A DNA stretch of 64,000 bases from Cloeon dipterum (Eukaryota > Arthropoda > Insecta > Ephemeroptera > Baetidae): NCBI RefSeq assembly GCF_949628265.1, contig NC_088786.1:25999681-26063680 (forward strand), in the 5' to 3' direction. Position 1 is the stretch's first letter; each line of letters starts with the position of its first letter. Below, piece after piece: positions 47,174 through 62,400 of the stretch. The notes beneath the pieces are model-generated. The model saw only the letters and a program-made list of their open reading frames with translations. It was not told the DNA's origin and did not search any database. The position numbers and the translations under genes were made by a program.

Positions 47174-49441
47174 TCTGAAACCAAACAGGAAAATTTAATT
47201 GATTTACGACTCTTATATGCAATCGCGTGGACCTAGGGTTAAGTGCCTCTCTAACGTGTACAGGAACTAATTTTAATGGGAAGAAAGTAAGCGAAGGCTA
47301 GCGGTGTTTTACTTTTTCTAAATTTGATTTACAACCGCGAGGGTATGTAAAAGGAGATATCAAGCCGTTAAATCGTCAGCCGCCGAAAAATGAGTGGCCA
47401 GCCAAACTGACGAATTTAATCGACTGCATGAATGATGGCCAGCCCGGAAAATTGTATTTTTCGTCTTCGTTATCATGCTGTGGCCACCGGCCTTTTTTGG
47501 GGTCAGGCCAACACGGAGTCACACATATCCAACAAATTCTATTTTTAGAACGGAGTAGTTAATGTAGTTTCGGGACTTTTAGATTCAAAATTTCAGTTAG
47601 CTTGCGGGAAAAGTCAACTTTTTTCGTGCCATTTTATTGAAAATTCGAAAAAAATCAGTTTTAATCCAGGGGTTCTTAATAAAATATTTGATTTCCTAGA
47701 TTATATTGTGTGAGCTTTGTGTAATTTCTTGGTCAATTTAGTTTTTTATGCTCCCAGGAGCAAAATTCCAGTAAAACGTTCTTTACACAGTAATTTTGTC
47801 TTAAATCAGTAAGTAAAAACTCTTTGGTGGCAAAAAATTAGGATTAAGAGCCAAATTTTTTTTTAAATATTATAAAATATTGGAGCGTAAGAGATAATTA
47901 CTGTCACAAGACGCTTTATTTGTGGCCATTTTCGTTGGGGAACTTGGTTTTGGCCAAAAAAACTGGATTGTGTGATATTATTTACAAATGGTTATTACTA
48001 AACCGCTGAATTTTAATTTGCGGCTCAGTGCGGAGTGATATTACTTTGTAAAGGATCGATTTAGCTTTATTTTGCTTGTGCTGTTCGCCATTTCTTGCTT
48101 TTAAATCTTCATATTTAATGTATTTATTTTATTGATCGTTGCAAGAATAAACAAGAATATAAAATCAACTAAAAGTCGAGTAAAATCTGTGCTGTCCGTG
48201 AACGCAAAGCCTCTCCACTGAGCCGTTGGGTCAACAAACTAATGGAATCCGAGAGCATTAAATTGTGCAAAAGTGCACACAATGCGGCTCATCGTAGCCG
48301 GCGCAGGTTGCATTATCAGCCAGCATCTATTCGCGGTGAGATAGTTCATCGCTTGGCCAACGCATAAGAAAAAGAAGTCAGCGGGGAGCCGTCCGGCCTT
48401 TAGAGTCCCGTCATAAAAGCGCACATACTGCACGCCGGCCTCATGCATCCAGGAAGAGAGATAGACTTTAATGCACGCAAATATACATAAAGCGCGGGAA
48501 TAATAAAATAAAAGGGAAAACGAGAGAAAAGCTCACGCAATCGGCTATTTATTCATGCACCGCAATGCGAGCCGGAGTCAATCACTCCACCCATAGGCCA
48601 TTAACTCGATCTCGGCCGGGCTCATTTGCCATTCGTCAGGAGATGAAAAACGCGCGAGTCGTGACCGCGTGCTCGGACTTTTTCCGCCGCGCACACATAA
48701 ATAATTCAATGACTCGTTGTTTATCAATTTACAATAAGAGAGCGCTTTATTCAAATATGTATTTTTGCGAGTTTGCTGGAATTAAAAGAGCAGGCGGTTT
48801 TTACTAATGCACAACTCGTGTTCGGCTGCGAGTGGGATTAAGTGGCAGACAGCACACGAGGACTGAACGAAACAGAGCAATGGAGCATGCCTTTAATTTA
48901 TGGTGTCGTCGGTGATATGTCACATCCGCGTGTCACTCCTCCGGTGCGTCGGCTAAACAGTGTCCAGCCTCGAGATTTATTAGAGAAGGCGCGCGGGGGC
49001 AATCTCGCCGGCCTGGGATAAGGCTAGTGTTGCGTGACGCATTTGCTCACAAAACCGGACCGTTGAGAATGGATCCTGCGCCTGCAAGCGGATCATAGGG
49101 GGCAAAAAACTCTCTCTGCAAGTGTGAACGAAAGTGATTGATTGAAAGTGCGGCCATCCAACCTTTAAATTGAATGATTTGATTGTGAGTAACTTTCCGT
49201 AGAGTCACGTTCGCCGTATTTCGGGATCAACAGGATTTTCGATTATTTACCTCTGCCTTTCGACGCCTTTCACATTGGAAAAAAGTAAATGTGATATTTT
49301 TCACATCGACTTATGTTTTCATCGATCTTGGCGTCGTGAACACCGACATAATTGGCCATTATCAGAGGCATTAGAGCAGGCAACAGCAGCCGAGCCGAGT
49401 CAGAAATGAACCACCCACTCAACCACCCGCCCGCTGCTTAT

Positions 49442-49469
49442 ACACATATACTGTGAGAGTTATATGTGT
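49442..49469. repeat. 9-bp inverted repeat with 10-nt loop
   Basis: ACACATATA (49442-49450) and TATATGTGT (49461-49469) are perfect reverse complements around CTGTGAGAGT. Too short for a microRNA precursor on its own; recorded as a small hairpin. Confidence 0.5.
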
Positions 49470-52400
49470 TCTGTGCAGCGCAAGTTGACGTGGAGCGAAG
49501 GTCGTCCGGCGGCGGGTGAGCGTACCGGCGGCAGCTCAGGGCAATTTACGTATTGCAATTGCACCTTTCGTGGCGTACGGCCTTTTTATTTGCAAACGAG
49601 CGCGCAAGAAGGAATACAGAAACCAAGCGTTTTAACAGTTCCACGATTCCGTGCGAAAATTGCTTCACGGAAAGTGGCAATTATTCTTTTCATCATAATT
49701 ATGAGTGATCTATACCCGAGGCTCGGGTGTCACTCTACGCGATGAAAGTGAAAAACGACTTGAGCTGGCGGAATGTGTCCCTCTCGCCGCTGCAGCAATC
49801 GCGGAAATGTATGCCCGCACGCGGTACACGCATACTCACTTTTCGAATTAATTGAAAGGCGAGTAGTGCAACAATATGGGATATGGGAGATGCCACCACA
49901 ATCGAACATGGGAATGCTGGCGTCGGAATTAATTGCTCGCCTTGTTTTATGCCTTTTTCCAGGGGCAGCGATGTTCTTCGCGAGGAATCCGCTGTTCAGA
50001 TGACGCCACTTTAACCGTCAAAAGCAATGCTCGCACGCGTGCAATGAATTTCTACACCGTGTTCTTTGGAACTGAACGACATTTCGTTTAGTACGAAAAA
50101 CATGACGAGCAAAATGCCTTTCAAAAAGGGAATTATTGTTGTAATGCGGCATGTTCAGCAGTCAATTACCAGTCATTTTTTGCCATTAAAATTAAAACAA
50201 TTTTTGCGATATTCTTTATAAAAATTGGCCTAATTTTTCTATTTAATATAATTAAATTTTACTCTAAAACTTTTAAAATGTCAGGTGTTTACGGGTAAAA
50301 ATTAAATAATTAATCTTATATCTCTATCTACACTGATAAGTTTCAATCAACACACGATTTGCGGAAAAAATACTGTCCTCTTATTAGAGTTACTTATTTT
50401 TCAGACTAACAAGGCGAATTGTGTCATCTGTAGACAACAAACTCGTTCGCTTCTGCCGCATAAAAGGAATGAACATGCACGGAGAGATTTTATAACCGAG
50501 ATTGGAGCGCGGCCAAATACGATGCAGCAAGAATAATTGACACTTTCTTGTCGGGGGCAGAAGCAATCGACCTATTTTCCAACCAACGCTCACACTATAC
50601 GTGCATACACACAGTTGTAAAAAAGATAATCGCCGCTCCTTACTAATTATATGCACTTCGAGCATATCAATTAAGTGCACAGACGCGTTCCCAGAATCGT
50701 GTCTTTCATTCACTAGAAATAATTCGACGAGGCTTTGATGTGTTATTACGGATTTCGATTATTACGTGGAAAGGCCAAAAATTAAATAATGACACGCGGG
50801 GCGATCGTGCCTTCGTTCGAGTACAGTTAGAGGACCGCGCGGGAAATTATTCATTTCTGGCGGGATGCGCCACAAAGGCACACATTATTAAATTAGGCGC
50901 ATGTTTTACGGACTAACCGACATCGCGGTGGCAACCGAGAATGTGTTTCGAATACAAAATGAGCCATTAAATTACACACTAAAGTGAGCGAGTGCACCCA
51001 TGCACCCGAGTAAAGCGGCTTTTTAATGAGATCCTCAGCGGCCTCTTTGCTTGGGTGGTTAATGCGATCAGTTATTTTTCTTGTAATTTGAGTGCCTTAA
51101 TGAAGACCAAAGCTCCAAAAAAGATTTTTATTGCATTCTGTCGCATGAGTCGCATCATTAAAAAACGACAAAACATCACAGAATCGACAGGAATCTTTAT
51201 TTCGTTCGAATGATAATAGAGGAAAATTTAACTCCAACCTGAGAAAGTCACTCATTAAGAGAAAAAATTCAACTGATATCGGTGTTGCTTGTCACACAAT
51301 GGCATCAGATTTTGTGAAATGTTTCAATGAAATAAGTAAACTTTTGAATAAATATAGTGGAAAAGAAATCAAAATGCTTGTAAAACACCCAAATAATTAA
51401 ATCTGAAATCGTAGATTTTTCTTATAAAAAAGTTTAACGACTAAAAGTTTCATTAAGCTCAAATAATAATTTTCGCTTAATATGTATTTTGTTATTACTG
51501 TCTTGCAGAGTGGGCTGACTCAATTAGAAATTTTTCTATTCAATTACATTTAATGAAAATTTCAAATGTTTCCTCCCAGAATTATCACATTAAATAGAAT
51601 AGTCTCGGAGGTGTGTAATTAGTGCGGAGTGAGAAAATCCATAATTATAGCGTTCAGTCATTAAACTCTCCGTAAGGGCGCTCGCTCACTTTACATAATA
51701 GAGAACAATGCAGGCGCGACTGAAAAGGCGCGCACGGCAAGTTTCAAAGAGATGTTATCCAAATGAAAAGGACGGTAAAATTACATTATTACACGCAGCA
51801 GCCTACTTGCTGTCCTTTTATTGAAAGTTGATTCTCCCAACCCTGGCCACGCTGCGTGGAATGCGCGTCAGGAGTAAAATATGATTTTACGAATACTGCA
51901 AGCCCGGCTCGGCGGAATAAGAAACGGGGCACAATATATGATAATAATTCAGTTCTACCGCCATAAAAGGCCACACAGCCGGTCATTTAAATGCATGTGA
52001 TGATTTCCCGATGATTTACGCCATACACAGCCCCTTTGAATGCGCTCCGCCCGCCCGCCTCATGTCCGCTATAGGGGAATTTGTGAGCGTTTAGCTGTAA
52101 ATTTATTTGCTTTTCAGGCAGCTACGGTAGCCACTGGCACTGCGGGTCGCGAGAGAAGATGCGCTCGCTGCTGCTGGCTGGACCATCTCTTTATTACAGC
52201 CTTTCACAGGCATCATTAATTACGTGTCGGGAGATGCCAACACATGCTGCAGTTCGAGAGATATCGTACACTCGAGTTTAACGAGCAGAAAATTGTATAT
52301 TTTCCAGCACAGCATATATCTGTGCTTAAGATGGATGGCCTGCTTAAAGCCTCTAATTTCGTAGTTAAAAATTCTTTAATGAGCCGCAATTAAAATCAAT

Positions 52401-55400
52401 TCAGAAATGGCCTAAGTCGTTATTAATCATTTTAAGTTTTATTGCTTTTTAATAGTGCCGCACTGATTACGAGAGTATCATACTCGAATCTGGAACATGG
52501 AGCATCATCTCTCTGGTTGCATAGACCAAATAATTAGCCCCTTGCAAGTGAGGCAACGATGGCTGTAAAGCAATATCAATCAGAGCACAATACACAAACA
52601 TGACATACATCATGAAGACGGTTAACAATTGCCTTTTAGATGCTGAAGCCGGCGTAATTATACTTTATTGTGCGCGAGGCGTGATTCGCTCTTGCGACGT
52701 GTGCACATGATAAACTTTGCTCGACATTGTGTAACAGACCTGAGACTGGAGCTTGGAGCTGGACGGAAAAATATTGGTTTTAATATGAGCATGTTGCTGC
52801 TGCCGCTGGAGAGAATGAGAGTGAAAGGCGGATTTGTTATTGTGCGCGCGCGGTTGATCGTTATTGTTTTTTAGCCGACTGACTGACTTACTTTGCTAGG
52901 CCGTCGTTGAAATCACTCAGCCGGCCATTGTTAGATAATCTGAAGGGAAATTATCTCAAATGTATAGAATGCAATTTGGTAATGGTCTCGTTTCAAGGAT
53001 TCTTTGCTTTTGTAAAGCTCGGCTGCAGTTTAAAACAACTCAATTAAATATAACTATCCAACTCTCACTCCTCAGTAGATGCAATTATTAATTATTATTA
53101 CAGGGATAATTTTTCTCACTGGAGTGGACAGCACCAATATGTTGGACGTACTAAAAGTTAATAGGATTTTCTGAGTATTTTAATTTACCATTTGCGATTC
53201 GAGATGGTGTGATGGGCAAACAAAAGCCGAGCTCTCTTGGCAATTACACCGCCGCGTGGACTGAAATTGGAGCCAAGAGCTCTCCATCACGCGTCCTCCG
53301 CACCAATTCCGATTCGTACGGTGCGCTGTTGCACTTTTCAGCGGGCAAGGTCTCGACCGCGCGGCATTTGGTTCAACAACCCTCTTAAGGAAGGAGTCCA
53401 ATTTAATCTACAGCGCTGGACGCATTGAAAGGCAAACACGAGCTGCTCCAAGAGTCACTCGCACGAGATGTGTTCGACTCAAACAGCTCAATCAAACACC
53501 AGCACCGCGAGTACAATACTCTGCTCTGGCCTTTTTTATTTCACTGAATTGAACACTGCTGCGCTGCTAGATGGGATTATTATTATTATTTTGAGACGTC
53601 CGAAGCACCTTTCTTCCGCACACAAAGCGACGAAGATTGGAAGTGGCTGCAATAGTTCATCCTGTATGCAGCTTTCCTCTTGATTAATGCATATCGCTCT
53701 GCTTGCGGCTTGGTCATTAGCATCAATCTTTTTGTGTGTTGCATAGTGTTGTAAAGCGAGAGCAATTGGACTGACGGACGCGGACGTTCCAAGGTAAATC
53801 GTGCTAGAGAAATTTATCGAACGCACGCGTGCCGAGTGCGTTTGTTTGCGTTAGATTTTGCGCAGGTCATTCTTCTGCAATCGTTTGAACTGATTGGTTT
53901 ATTCCACTCAATATTGCTCATCTGCGTATTGCTGGAATTGCAAAACACTGAGTGTTATTGCGGTTTGAATAAATTGGAGGAAAACAAAGAGCAATAAAAT
54001 ATTGAAAGTAACAATTGCTTGAACCCACTTACTAAGTAAAGTTCTTTCTGTTTCATTATAGTTGAATGGATTTGTATTTTATCGTAGGCAAAAATTTGCC
54101 CTTCGTCGGCCTCCAAAGCACAAATGCGGTGTTCTGGGGCTTTTATTTTGTCGACACTCGAAGAACAAACATTCGAATCCCTGCGTGAAGGCTGCACATT
54201 TAATTGGTACAGAGACACTACCAAATACGCGAGTACTTTCGAAACAAACGTCGAAATAATAAATTTTGTCATGCTCGGCCGGCGTAAAGAAGTCGGCTTA
54301 CGTCACAATGTACCAACGATCTCCGAATTCAAATGCCTGTATAGCGTGCAGTCGTGCTGCAGTGTGAGAAATGAGAAGTGCTTATCCGTCGCTCAAAAGC
54401 GCACTGTTGAAAAAAAGACGAGTTTTGAGCCTTGTTTGTTTTAAGAAAAACCTCAGAGTGGATACAATTCTAGTTTTGAGCAAGCTATTCTCATGGCCTT
54501 AGCAATTGAGATAAGCAACGACCTCTTCGAATAGTTTCGTCAAAATTATAAGAGTACACTTTTTTCAGAATGTATACAATTGTGAGCTGAGGACAACAAT
54601 GGTAAAAAGATAGAAAAGGCGGCAGAGTCGAATCAAATAATAATGGAACCATAAATTAAAGCCAGCGTCCGAGGCAGAGATCGAGATGGGAATTCGAGAA
54701 TGCGTGTAATCGGCCGCCGTGCTGTGCTGGGAAAATAATTGAAAGAAAAGTGCGCGAGGAAAGTGAACAGCCCCTGCCAGGGTTTGGTAAGCCACTCGAT
54801 TCGAGCGTGTTCTTGACCTCCAATGCGGGTAAATTACCTTTGCCTCACCGCAGTGTGCGCTTCTGATTTTTCTCTCGGCTCTTGAGGGAATCAAGACGGC
54901 CACAAGAACACCGTGAGCTGTCGTCGCACCGCAGCCAGGGCCTTCTTTTTTAATTCACACCAGCTCGATAAAAACGTTTCTACTTAGAAATGTTCAATTG
55001 TCCGTTACCCTTTACAAGGATTGCAGAACCGGATTAAGTCAAAGCAAAAAGGCTCCTGTTTGGAGCAAGAACGTTCCATTTCCTATAAAGAGTAAAACGT
55101 AAATTTCGAAATATTTTTTTATTGCGACTACGTTGAGAATAAATCTCTTTTCAAGAAGAACACTGCTAACTAAGGAACATTCTAAATTTGGAGACACTTT
55201 AGCATTTCCTTAAATTAACCCTTTTGTGTCCATCCCTATACAGGTGCATAGCACTTGTGCAGCAGAGATGCGTGGCAACAATGGCAGTTTAATCCCGTAA
55301 TCACTCCGCCTCAAAAATGCGTTGACCGTCTTCAATCATCATCATCATCACCGGTAATTTTGACGTTTCCATCAAACCACGTGCACGCATGCCTTAATAA

Positions 55401-56440
55401 AAAAATAAATCATATTTTCCTCTCCCAGTGCCACAACTGTACATCATCTCCTACTCTTTTCCTCACGGATTTCTGACGAAATAATGACGATAAAATGGGA
55501 AAACGTAAAATTAGACGGATTAGCCGAGAGTTTTCTTCTCGTCACGAACAATTAGTTTTCAGCGCCTTCCAACGCAGCCTTTCAAATTTTCACTCTGCGC
55601 GCGTTGGTTTCGATTTAAAATTCAGGAAGAATGCCTCCGCATCGCTAATTTTTTCCGTACTACACGTGGAATTGTTAATTTACTTAATAAGAGAGAATAC
55701 ACATACGTAACTTGTTATGCGGCTCATCGAGTCATGCACGAGTCTGCGAGAGTAAAATCTCTCCAACGTTCCCTGCGGCGCGTCATAATGTGTTTTGCAA
55801 CCAGCGCGGAAAGAAAAAAGCACAAACTGTGCATGGCGAATTTCCTCGGATGCAGCAAGCAAGCGTGAAAATGTGGATTAAATTCTTTGCCCGGGCTCTG
55901 GCTTTACTATGACGTGCGGTGGTTTATGTGTCTTGGCCCAATACTGTTATAACACCGCGGCGTGCTCGGCGATTGGACTCGAGGAATGTTTTTCTTGGCG
56001 GCGTTTGTGAAAAGGCGATTACTTTCACTTAAAGCACTCAGGCAAACAGCGAGTTTAAAGGTTGTGAGAAACAATGCGAATAATTCTCAAATCACGCAGT
56101 AGCATTTGAATACAGTTAAATGTCAATAAAATCTGTGTTCAAATCGAATTAAAACATTCCCCGCTCGCTCCTCCATTTCACCTTGCACAAAAAACTAATT
56201 GTAATTCTGGTTTATTCATTTACGCTCCTCTCTTTTCTTTAGCTCATTAAAAAGTGATCTCATCGCCGATAGTGAGTTGAGATGTTTTGACAGGGAGAAA
56301 AACAAGGAAGTCTTCCCTACCTCTCGTTCACGCATGCAGGATAACGTAACGCACGGGTCACGAAGCGACGAAAGAAAGCACATTTCTGGCTGGACCTCAG
56401 TGAGAGTGGCATCTCTCTCATTAATTAGCGAGCCTCGGGA

Positions 56441-56454
56441 ATTAGCATGCTAAT
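56441..56454. promoter_or_regulatory. 14-bp palindrome ATTAGCATGCTAAT, possible homeodomain/POU site
   Basis: A perfect palindrome with two converging TAAT-type half sites and an octamer-like ATGCTAAT on both strands. It lies about 9 kb upstream of the chitin synthase first coding exon. A TTAATTAG word is only a few bases away (56421-56428). Binding is inferred from the sequence alone. Confidence 0.3.
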
Positions 56455-59400
56455 CGCTTCTCGTTTTGCGCTAGAGTGTGAGAAAGAACGCGCTTACGAC
56501 GGCCAAAATTAATAAAATACCCGTTGAACGTGACCGCTGCTGAGAAAAAAATGCTTCGTTTGCCAATGCTGCTGCGCAACGTGCATTTCATCCAGCAGCG
56601 ACAGCGGCATTTGGTATGGAAATTGCCTGCTTGAGATAACAAAGCAGCGTGGTAAGGTCAAAAAATAATATAATCGTGGATGATAATTTCATGCCGGCCT
56701 TTGGGCATGGTTTCGCCAGCCAAAAGTCGTTTCTGTTAATGAATTCTTAAAGCTGCTGCTGCTGGAAGGGAAAGTTGAATTCGGACCGCCGCCACCCACC
56801 CACCTACTATTGAATGGTAATCACGACCAGCGTGAACAACAATAACAACAAGAAGTATGCACACTCGAGGCTCCAATGGTCCTCGTGATGGATCGAGTCA
56901 ATGTCGCGCGGCGCAGCCGAGAAATGCACGACGCGCCAGGCGTTTTCTACTAATAACGAATTATTGTCATCACTGAATCAACAAATTACGAAGCCGAGTG
57001 ACAATTCAATGGCCGCGGAGAGTGAGAGTTTTCTAATCTCCACTCTTGAATATGTGCATTACGGGCTGAATGGTATTCAGGCTGCCTTTGTTCGCAGCCA
57101 AGGACTTCTGATCCGAAATATCATTCTGTGTGTACATGCAAGTGTCGGTGTGAAAATTGGAATTTGTTTGCCAGGAGATTGACCCCTTCCTGTCGTGTAT
57201 TTCCAAACTCTGGCGACGCGTTGGCTTAAAGTTTCAAGAAGAGCTTCTGTCAAGTGCTGTTGTCGGCCCATAAATTTTGATACGGCTTTTTGTTGATCAA
57301 GTGGCAGATTCCTCAGGATAAAAGAAATTCCTGCAAATGGCACTAATGCATCGAATAATCTTTAATCGGCTCGGTATTTTTGCCGGAAATGGGAAATTCT
57401 TGAGAGAGATAACTGCAGGGTCAACGGACATTATTTTCTGTTCTTGACTTCTTGAAAGCTTCTGCATTTGAACATTTTATGTTCGATATATCCCTCTTAG
57501 CGCCAATTAAAAATTGCAAATTGCACGGCGGCAATAATCTGTTTGCTCCGCACGTAGCGCTGCCATTCTTTACGCAATCGCAGAAATCAGCATGGTGTGT
57601 CACGAGTGGCCACGAAACAATGGGGTCCACTTTTTGCTTTGGCCATCTTTGGAGCAGTTGCGGTGACAGCCGGTGCAGATTATCGTGCGACAACTTGGCT
57701 TTTTGCTCGGATTTCATGAGGCCAAACTGGTTTCACCTTCCGAGATTCACTCGCCGCAGCACTTTATTGTATTCCCTCCTTTCGCATGGACGTATACGTA
57801 TCACTCGCACAGCCGGGGTGAAATTGCGTCTGATTGAAAGAGAAGCTGGAGCCGCCGCTGATTAAAGGCAGACGCCCTTGAAAAGAACCTGGTTAGAAAA
57901 GTGTCAGCCAGCGTTCGGTTTTGCGTTGAGACTGGCCATCTGATGGCAGATTTATAGCGACCACTCTCGATTTTAACTTCCTACAGTGGCCGAGGTGAAC
58001 CATATTTTTCTCGACCGCCGATAATTGAGTCTGACTGAAAGAGGGTCTTACTTTGCGCACGAGGTAAAAGCAACACACATTCTCATTACGCATGCAAAAA
58101 ACTCGCCAGGATGTCCGCGAGCGGCCGTTTCATTTTGCAATGCAATGTGAAATGAGCTCAACTTATTTATTCCGAAGGCGATCGCCGAATTGGGTTTTAC
58201 TTCTGGTTAGCGACAAGGGCTTCAGAATTTTGGCATACTTCCGCTACTTATAAACATCTTATATTTCACAGAGAACCTTTTCAAAGTGTATAGACATAAA
58301 GAAGGACGACATTCTTTTCTTCTTTAAGTGTGGGCATGACTCGCGACATAAAGTAGGCCATAAATTCTTGACCACCCAAATCTAGATCTGCCTATGATGG
58401 GGATGATCACTCTGAGATCGGTCCTAAAAGGAAGGCTAGCATATACTCAACACAATTTATTGCTGGCCATTAAATAAACATAAGTGTCATAGAAACAATA
58501 AAATCTTTTAGCGAAAACCTATCAAAATAATATATCGAATCATAAGAGTCCTGGGAATATAACAGCCTTGGTGTCAAGTCAGGCCATAACTCTTGATTGA
58601 CATGTTTGTAGCTTATAATCCGAAATTAAATATTAGGGCACATCCCTGGTGTTCCAAGGTGACAACGGCAAAGGTTAAGCCATGCCCGGAATCGAACGCA
58701 CAAATAGACAGCCTATATATAGGAACCGCTAAAATTCATCCGGTGCAATTATGCCTGACGCGCCGGCTGAAAGTAAGAGTGTTGAGGAGATTTCAAGCAA
58801 AAGGGCGTCGGATGTTGGAGGTCACTTGGGTGTGGCCAGCCTGCACCCGGCTCCACCCAAGGCTGTCCAGCAGGGGCCACTTCTTTATTGATGCCACAAT
58901 TAATTCCGCACTCGACGCCGTGGTGATCGTGAGTTTTTCGTATCTCAAGCTCCGTATCGCGAGAAGAATAATGTGTAGCAAAAAGAAAGACAACAAACTT
59001 CTATTATATGAAAGCTCTCGCCGGTTCCGTGTGCCGATCCCGACGATGACGCTCAGGCGCGTTTGTTTTTTATTCAAGGCGACCGTACGCTCTAATTGCA
59101 TTCCCCTTGTCAACTTTTCGCACTTGGCGCGTTTAATTCACCTCGCTTCGCTGCATACAGAGTGGAGATTAATTTAAATGAGATGCGTCAGCCATAAACA
59201 TTATTTGGAACGTTAAAAAATCAACTAAAATATGAGAGTAACTTTTCATTGACTTCAATTTAGTTCCATCGTCAATAAAAATAGGGACCAAGTAAAGTAG
59301 CATTCAAATTACTTTTTAAATTTTAACTGAATTGTTTTATAAATCTAAAATTTGGCTGTCTAAATCAATTGGACTTATTCGTCGCTCACAAGTTATAAAT

Positions 59401-62400
59401 TATTTGTTCTCATTTTTTCGCACGATTTTTGCACTTGTTGCGTGCTGCACTCATTAAAAGTTCAACAATCTGCTCACAACCGCGATGAAAGAAGTGTGGC
59501 ACATTTTTCACGCCGAGTGAAGATGCGCATGCTGTTTGTCCGCAATTAGCATAACAGCACTTCAGTGCCTCTAAGGCATTAATTATTCTGCATGAGTGCA
59601 GAAGGTGTGCAAAAGGAGCGATCAACGGAGTGATTTGAGCGGAAGCTTTTGATCAAGTCAGCCGAGACAGCTGAAAAATCTGCATTTGAGCGGAAAAACG
59701 AGAGCCGCAATTTCAAGGATTGGTTTGTCCTTGCCTTTTGGTCGAAATCAGCCTCGCGCTCGACTTGTTTTCAAGCAGCATCCGCGGCCTGTCGTGATGT
59801 CTTAGAGACGGATCCAACCTTCGATTATTTGGCTGCTCACACTGGTCGCGTTTTGAGGCAAAGGCCGAGATTGCTACCATAAATAGCTGTACCCTTGTTT
59901 TCATCGATAATTTAATATTTCGCGCCCAATAAACCTGGATATTCATGAAATGGCAATCAAGCTACCTTGGCTTTTTCACTGTGTTTCTTATTTACTTCAA
60001 AAAGCTGGCCCGTGGGCTAGTCGAGGCATTGAGACAGAACAATAAAACACGAAAGTTCAATTTCCCATGCTCACTTGGGTTACCAATTAAGGAGGCGAAT
60101 TTCTCTTCCTGGTGGACACAATGCATGGACAAACAAAACATCGCCGACGCCTAGCACACTTATTTTTATCAGCTCAACCCGCGACGCGACGCTGGAGGAA
60201 GGAAGTCGGACACTTTCTTTCTAATTTGGCAAGTTAATTCGAATTAAGTAAGTGGCATCCCGCTGCTGATTCATTTCAATGCGCAGCTTTCCTCTCTCCA
60301 CACGCTTCTTTAAAAAGGCGCCGAGAGAGTGATTGTCGCTTCAGTTATGTAAGCTTGGCGCAATTCTGTGCAATGCCGCTCGGTAAAAGTTTGCTATTAG
60401 ATGAGTTAGTCTTTTACGGCATTAAAATCTTTTAAACAGGTTGACTCTCAGCTCTCCAAATGATGTTAATTTGGGCAGCTTGGCCACAATAGAAAAACTT
60501 TATCTTTAATATTATTTATTAAATTTTTATTTAACTTTTCGCCCCTATTTTGAGAAATTTATCTTTCCTTATATTCTATTTTGCCCTTTGATTTATTAAA
60601 TAAATGATATATCTTCTTCTTCTTCTTAATTTTTAAAACTCAAAATAATGACCTTGCATTAAGAGCAGTAGTTGTAATGAGCAATAAATTTTATTTCCGC
60701 ATGGTGACTTGGTGACTTAATCGCAGTGTGTGGGTTGAGCAAGCAAATTGACCAGCAGTTCATATTTTAGCTGCAAGTAAAGCACTACCTTTCGTCACCC
60801 ACTCGAGCAATTTGCAAAATCCATTATTCGCAGAGAGCAAGAACGTGAGTCATGTGTGCCGATAAAAATCAAACGGCGCCCACTCATTCAACAATTTCTA
60901 AAAAGAGTCATCATAAGGCTAGCCTTGCAAATTCCCCTTCAGCATCCTTTTCCCATTCAAATCCGTGATTACTCGTCGTCAGTCAGACGCTGCGCCGAGC
61001 AGAAATCACGTCTGGCTCTGAATAAATACGAACATTATGAAATTACTGTTTCGTGGACGATTTTCTTACGCTTGCAAGGTGTGCATCGGCCTTCACGTGC
61101 TAAAAACCGATCCATCTCTTTCTCTTTTCACTACTTCTTCTTCTCTCGTCAGCTGGAGCGGAGAGAGAGAAAAAGCAGCAGAAAATTTCGTTCGATATGT
61201 AGGTCTGGCGGTCACCGTTACAAACTCGACGGATTCACAATCGCGCGCGCGGCTCCAACACAACTCGCGTGTTTGCTTCTAGGAAAGGAATTCCATTTGA
61301 TGATGCGAGGATGGATTCGTGGATGTGCCCGCATTGGTAGAAGGATTAATATTTTATATGCACCTCCCTGGCATGGCAGGTGTTATGATTCACTTTTTTA
61401 TGGACCTGAACAGTAAAATTTTTATTGGGATAATGTTGTGGTATTTAATATGGAATCAGGTTAAGACCGTCTTTCTAGCCGCCAGCACTTCAAGAACGTC
61501 TTGGCAAAAAATATCTTGATCAAGAAAAAGGTTTGTGGAATTATTGCTACAAAAAAACCTGGTCCATTAAATAAAATATTTATCCTTCAAGTCAGGGAAT
61601 CAATTCATGGTGTTTTATGATGTAACTCCCAAGATAAATTTGAATGAGAATTGCCGGAAGTTGCATTAAATTGTTCTGGGGGAATAGAAAAATAGTAAGT
61701 TGGTCATAGTTGCAATTGTGGTTCAAGTAATGCTTCCTAAATGAAACTTAAACGCCTGCGTATTGCACAACGCTTAGGCTTAATCGGTGCATAAGTGTAG
61801 CATGCGTGCAAAATTTGTCGCGAGAAATCACAAACAGTTATGTCACACTAATTCTTAATCGCGAGTCGACGGTGCCGAGCTAAAAAGTAAGCGATCATTG
61901 TTGTTAAATCGCATCACGTCGCACGGCAGCTTGAATCAGCAATTCCAGCAGCGCCCCGCGTGACTTCAACTTCTTGCGCGGGATTGGAAATTTTCCAAAG
62001 CTCTTCCTCCTCTGGCTCGACGTGCTTGTGAAAAAGTCGCAGGCCAATAATAACTGCGCTTGAATTCCAATAACGTATAAAACGGCTCAAAATAAATAAG
62101 GCCGTGAGTGATGTTGCGACTCAACTGATAACGCCAGGATTCAGGAGAACACACAAGACGTTTTTTGTCAATGTTTTCTTATTTAATATTTCAGTGGCGG
62201 GTTAGTAAAATAGTCTTTTGAATTTATTCCAAGAATTAAAATTTGCATTTACCAGTGTAATAGCTATATTGTTTACAAAAATTTAGCTTGTTAAAATCTC
62301 CGAAGCTAACACAAACCAAAATTGGAAGGGAGCTTTCTTTTACAACATACAAATGCTCACGAGTCTCGCTTGTCACGGTTTTCATAAATTAATTTGCAAA

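Noticed and set aside
58355-58602. Two copies of an AGGCCATAA-TCTTGA-like word about 225 bp apart
   Set aside because: Only about 16 bp with mismatches and no other shared flanks; expected by chance in this much AT-rich sequence.
58593-59177. 194-codon plus-strand ORF in the right-hand non-coding region
   Set aside because: No recognisable domain, composition not protein-like, no splice context or poly(A) support; an overlapping open frame exists on the other strand. Probably chance.
60856-61416. 186-codon plus-strand ORF
   Set aside because: Basic, Arg/Ser-rich chance translation without similarity to any family I know; overlaps a second random frame.
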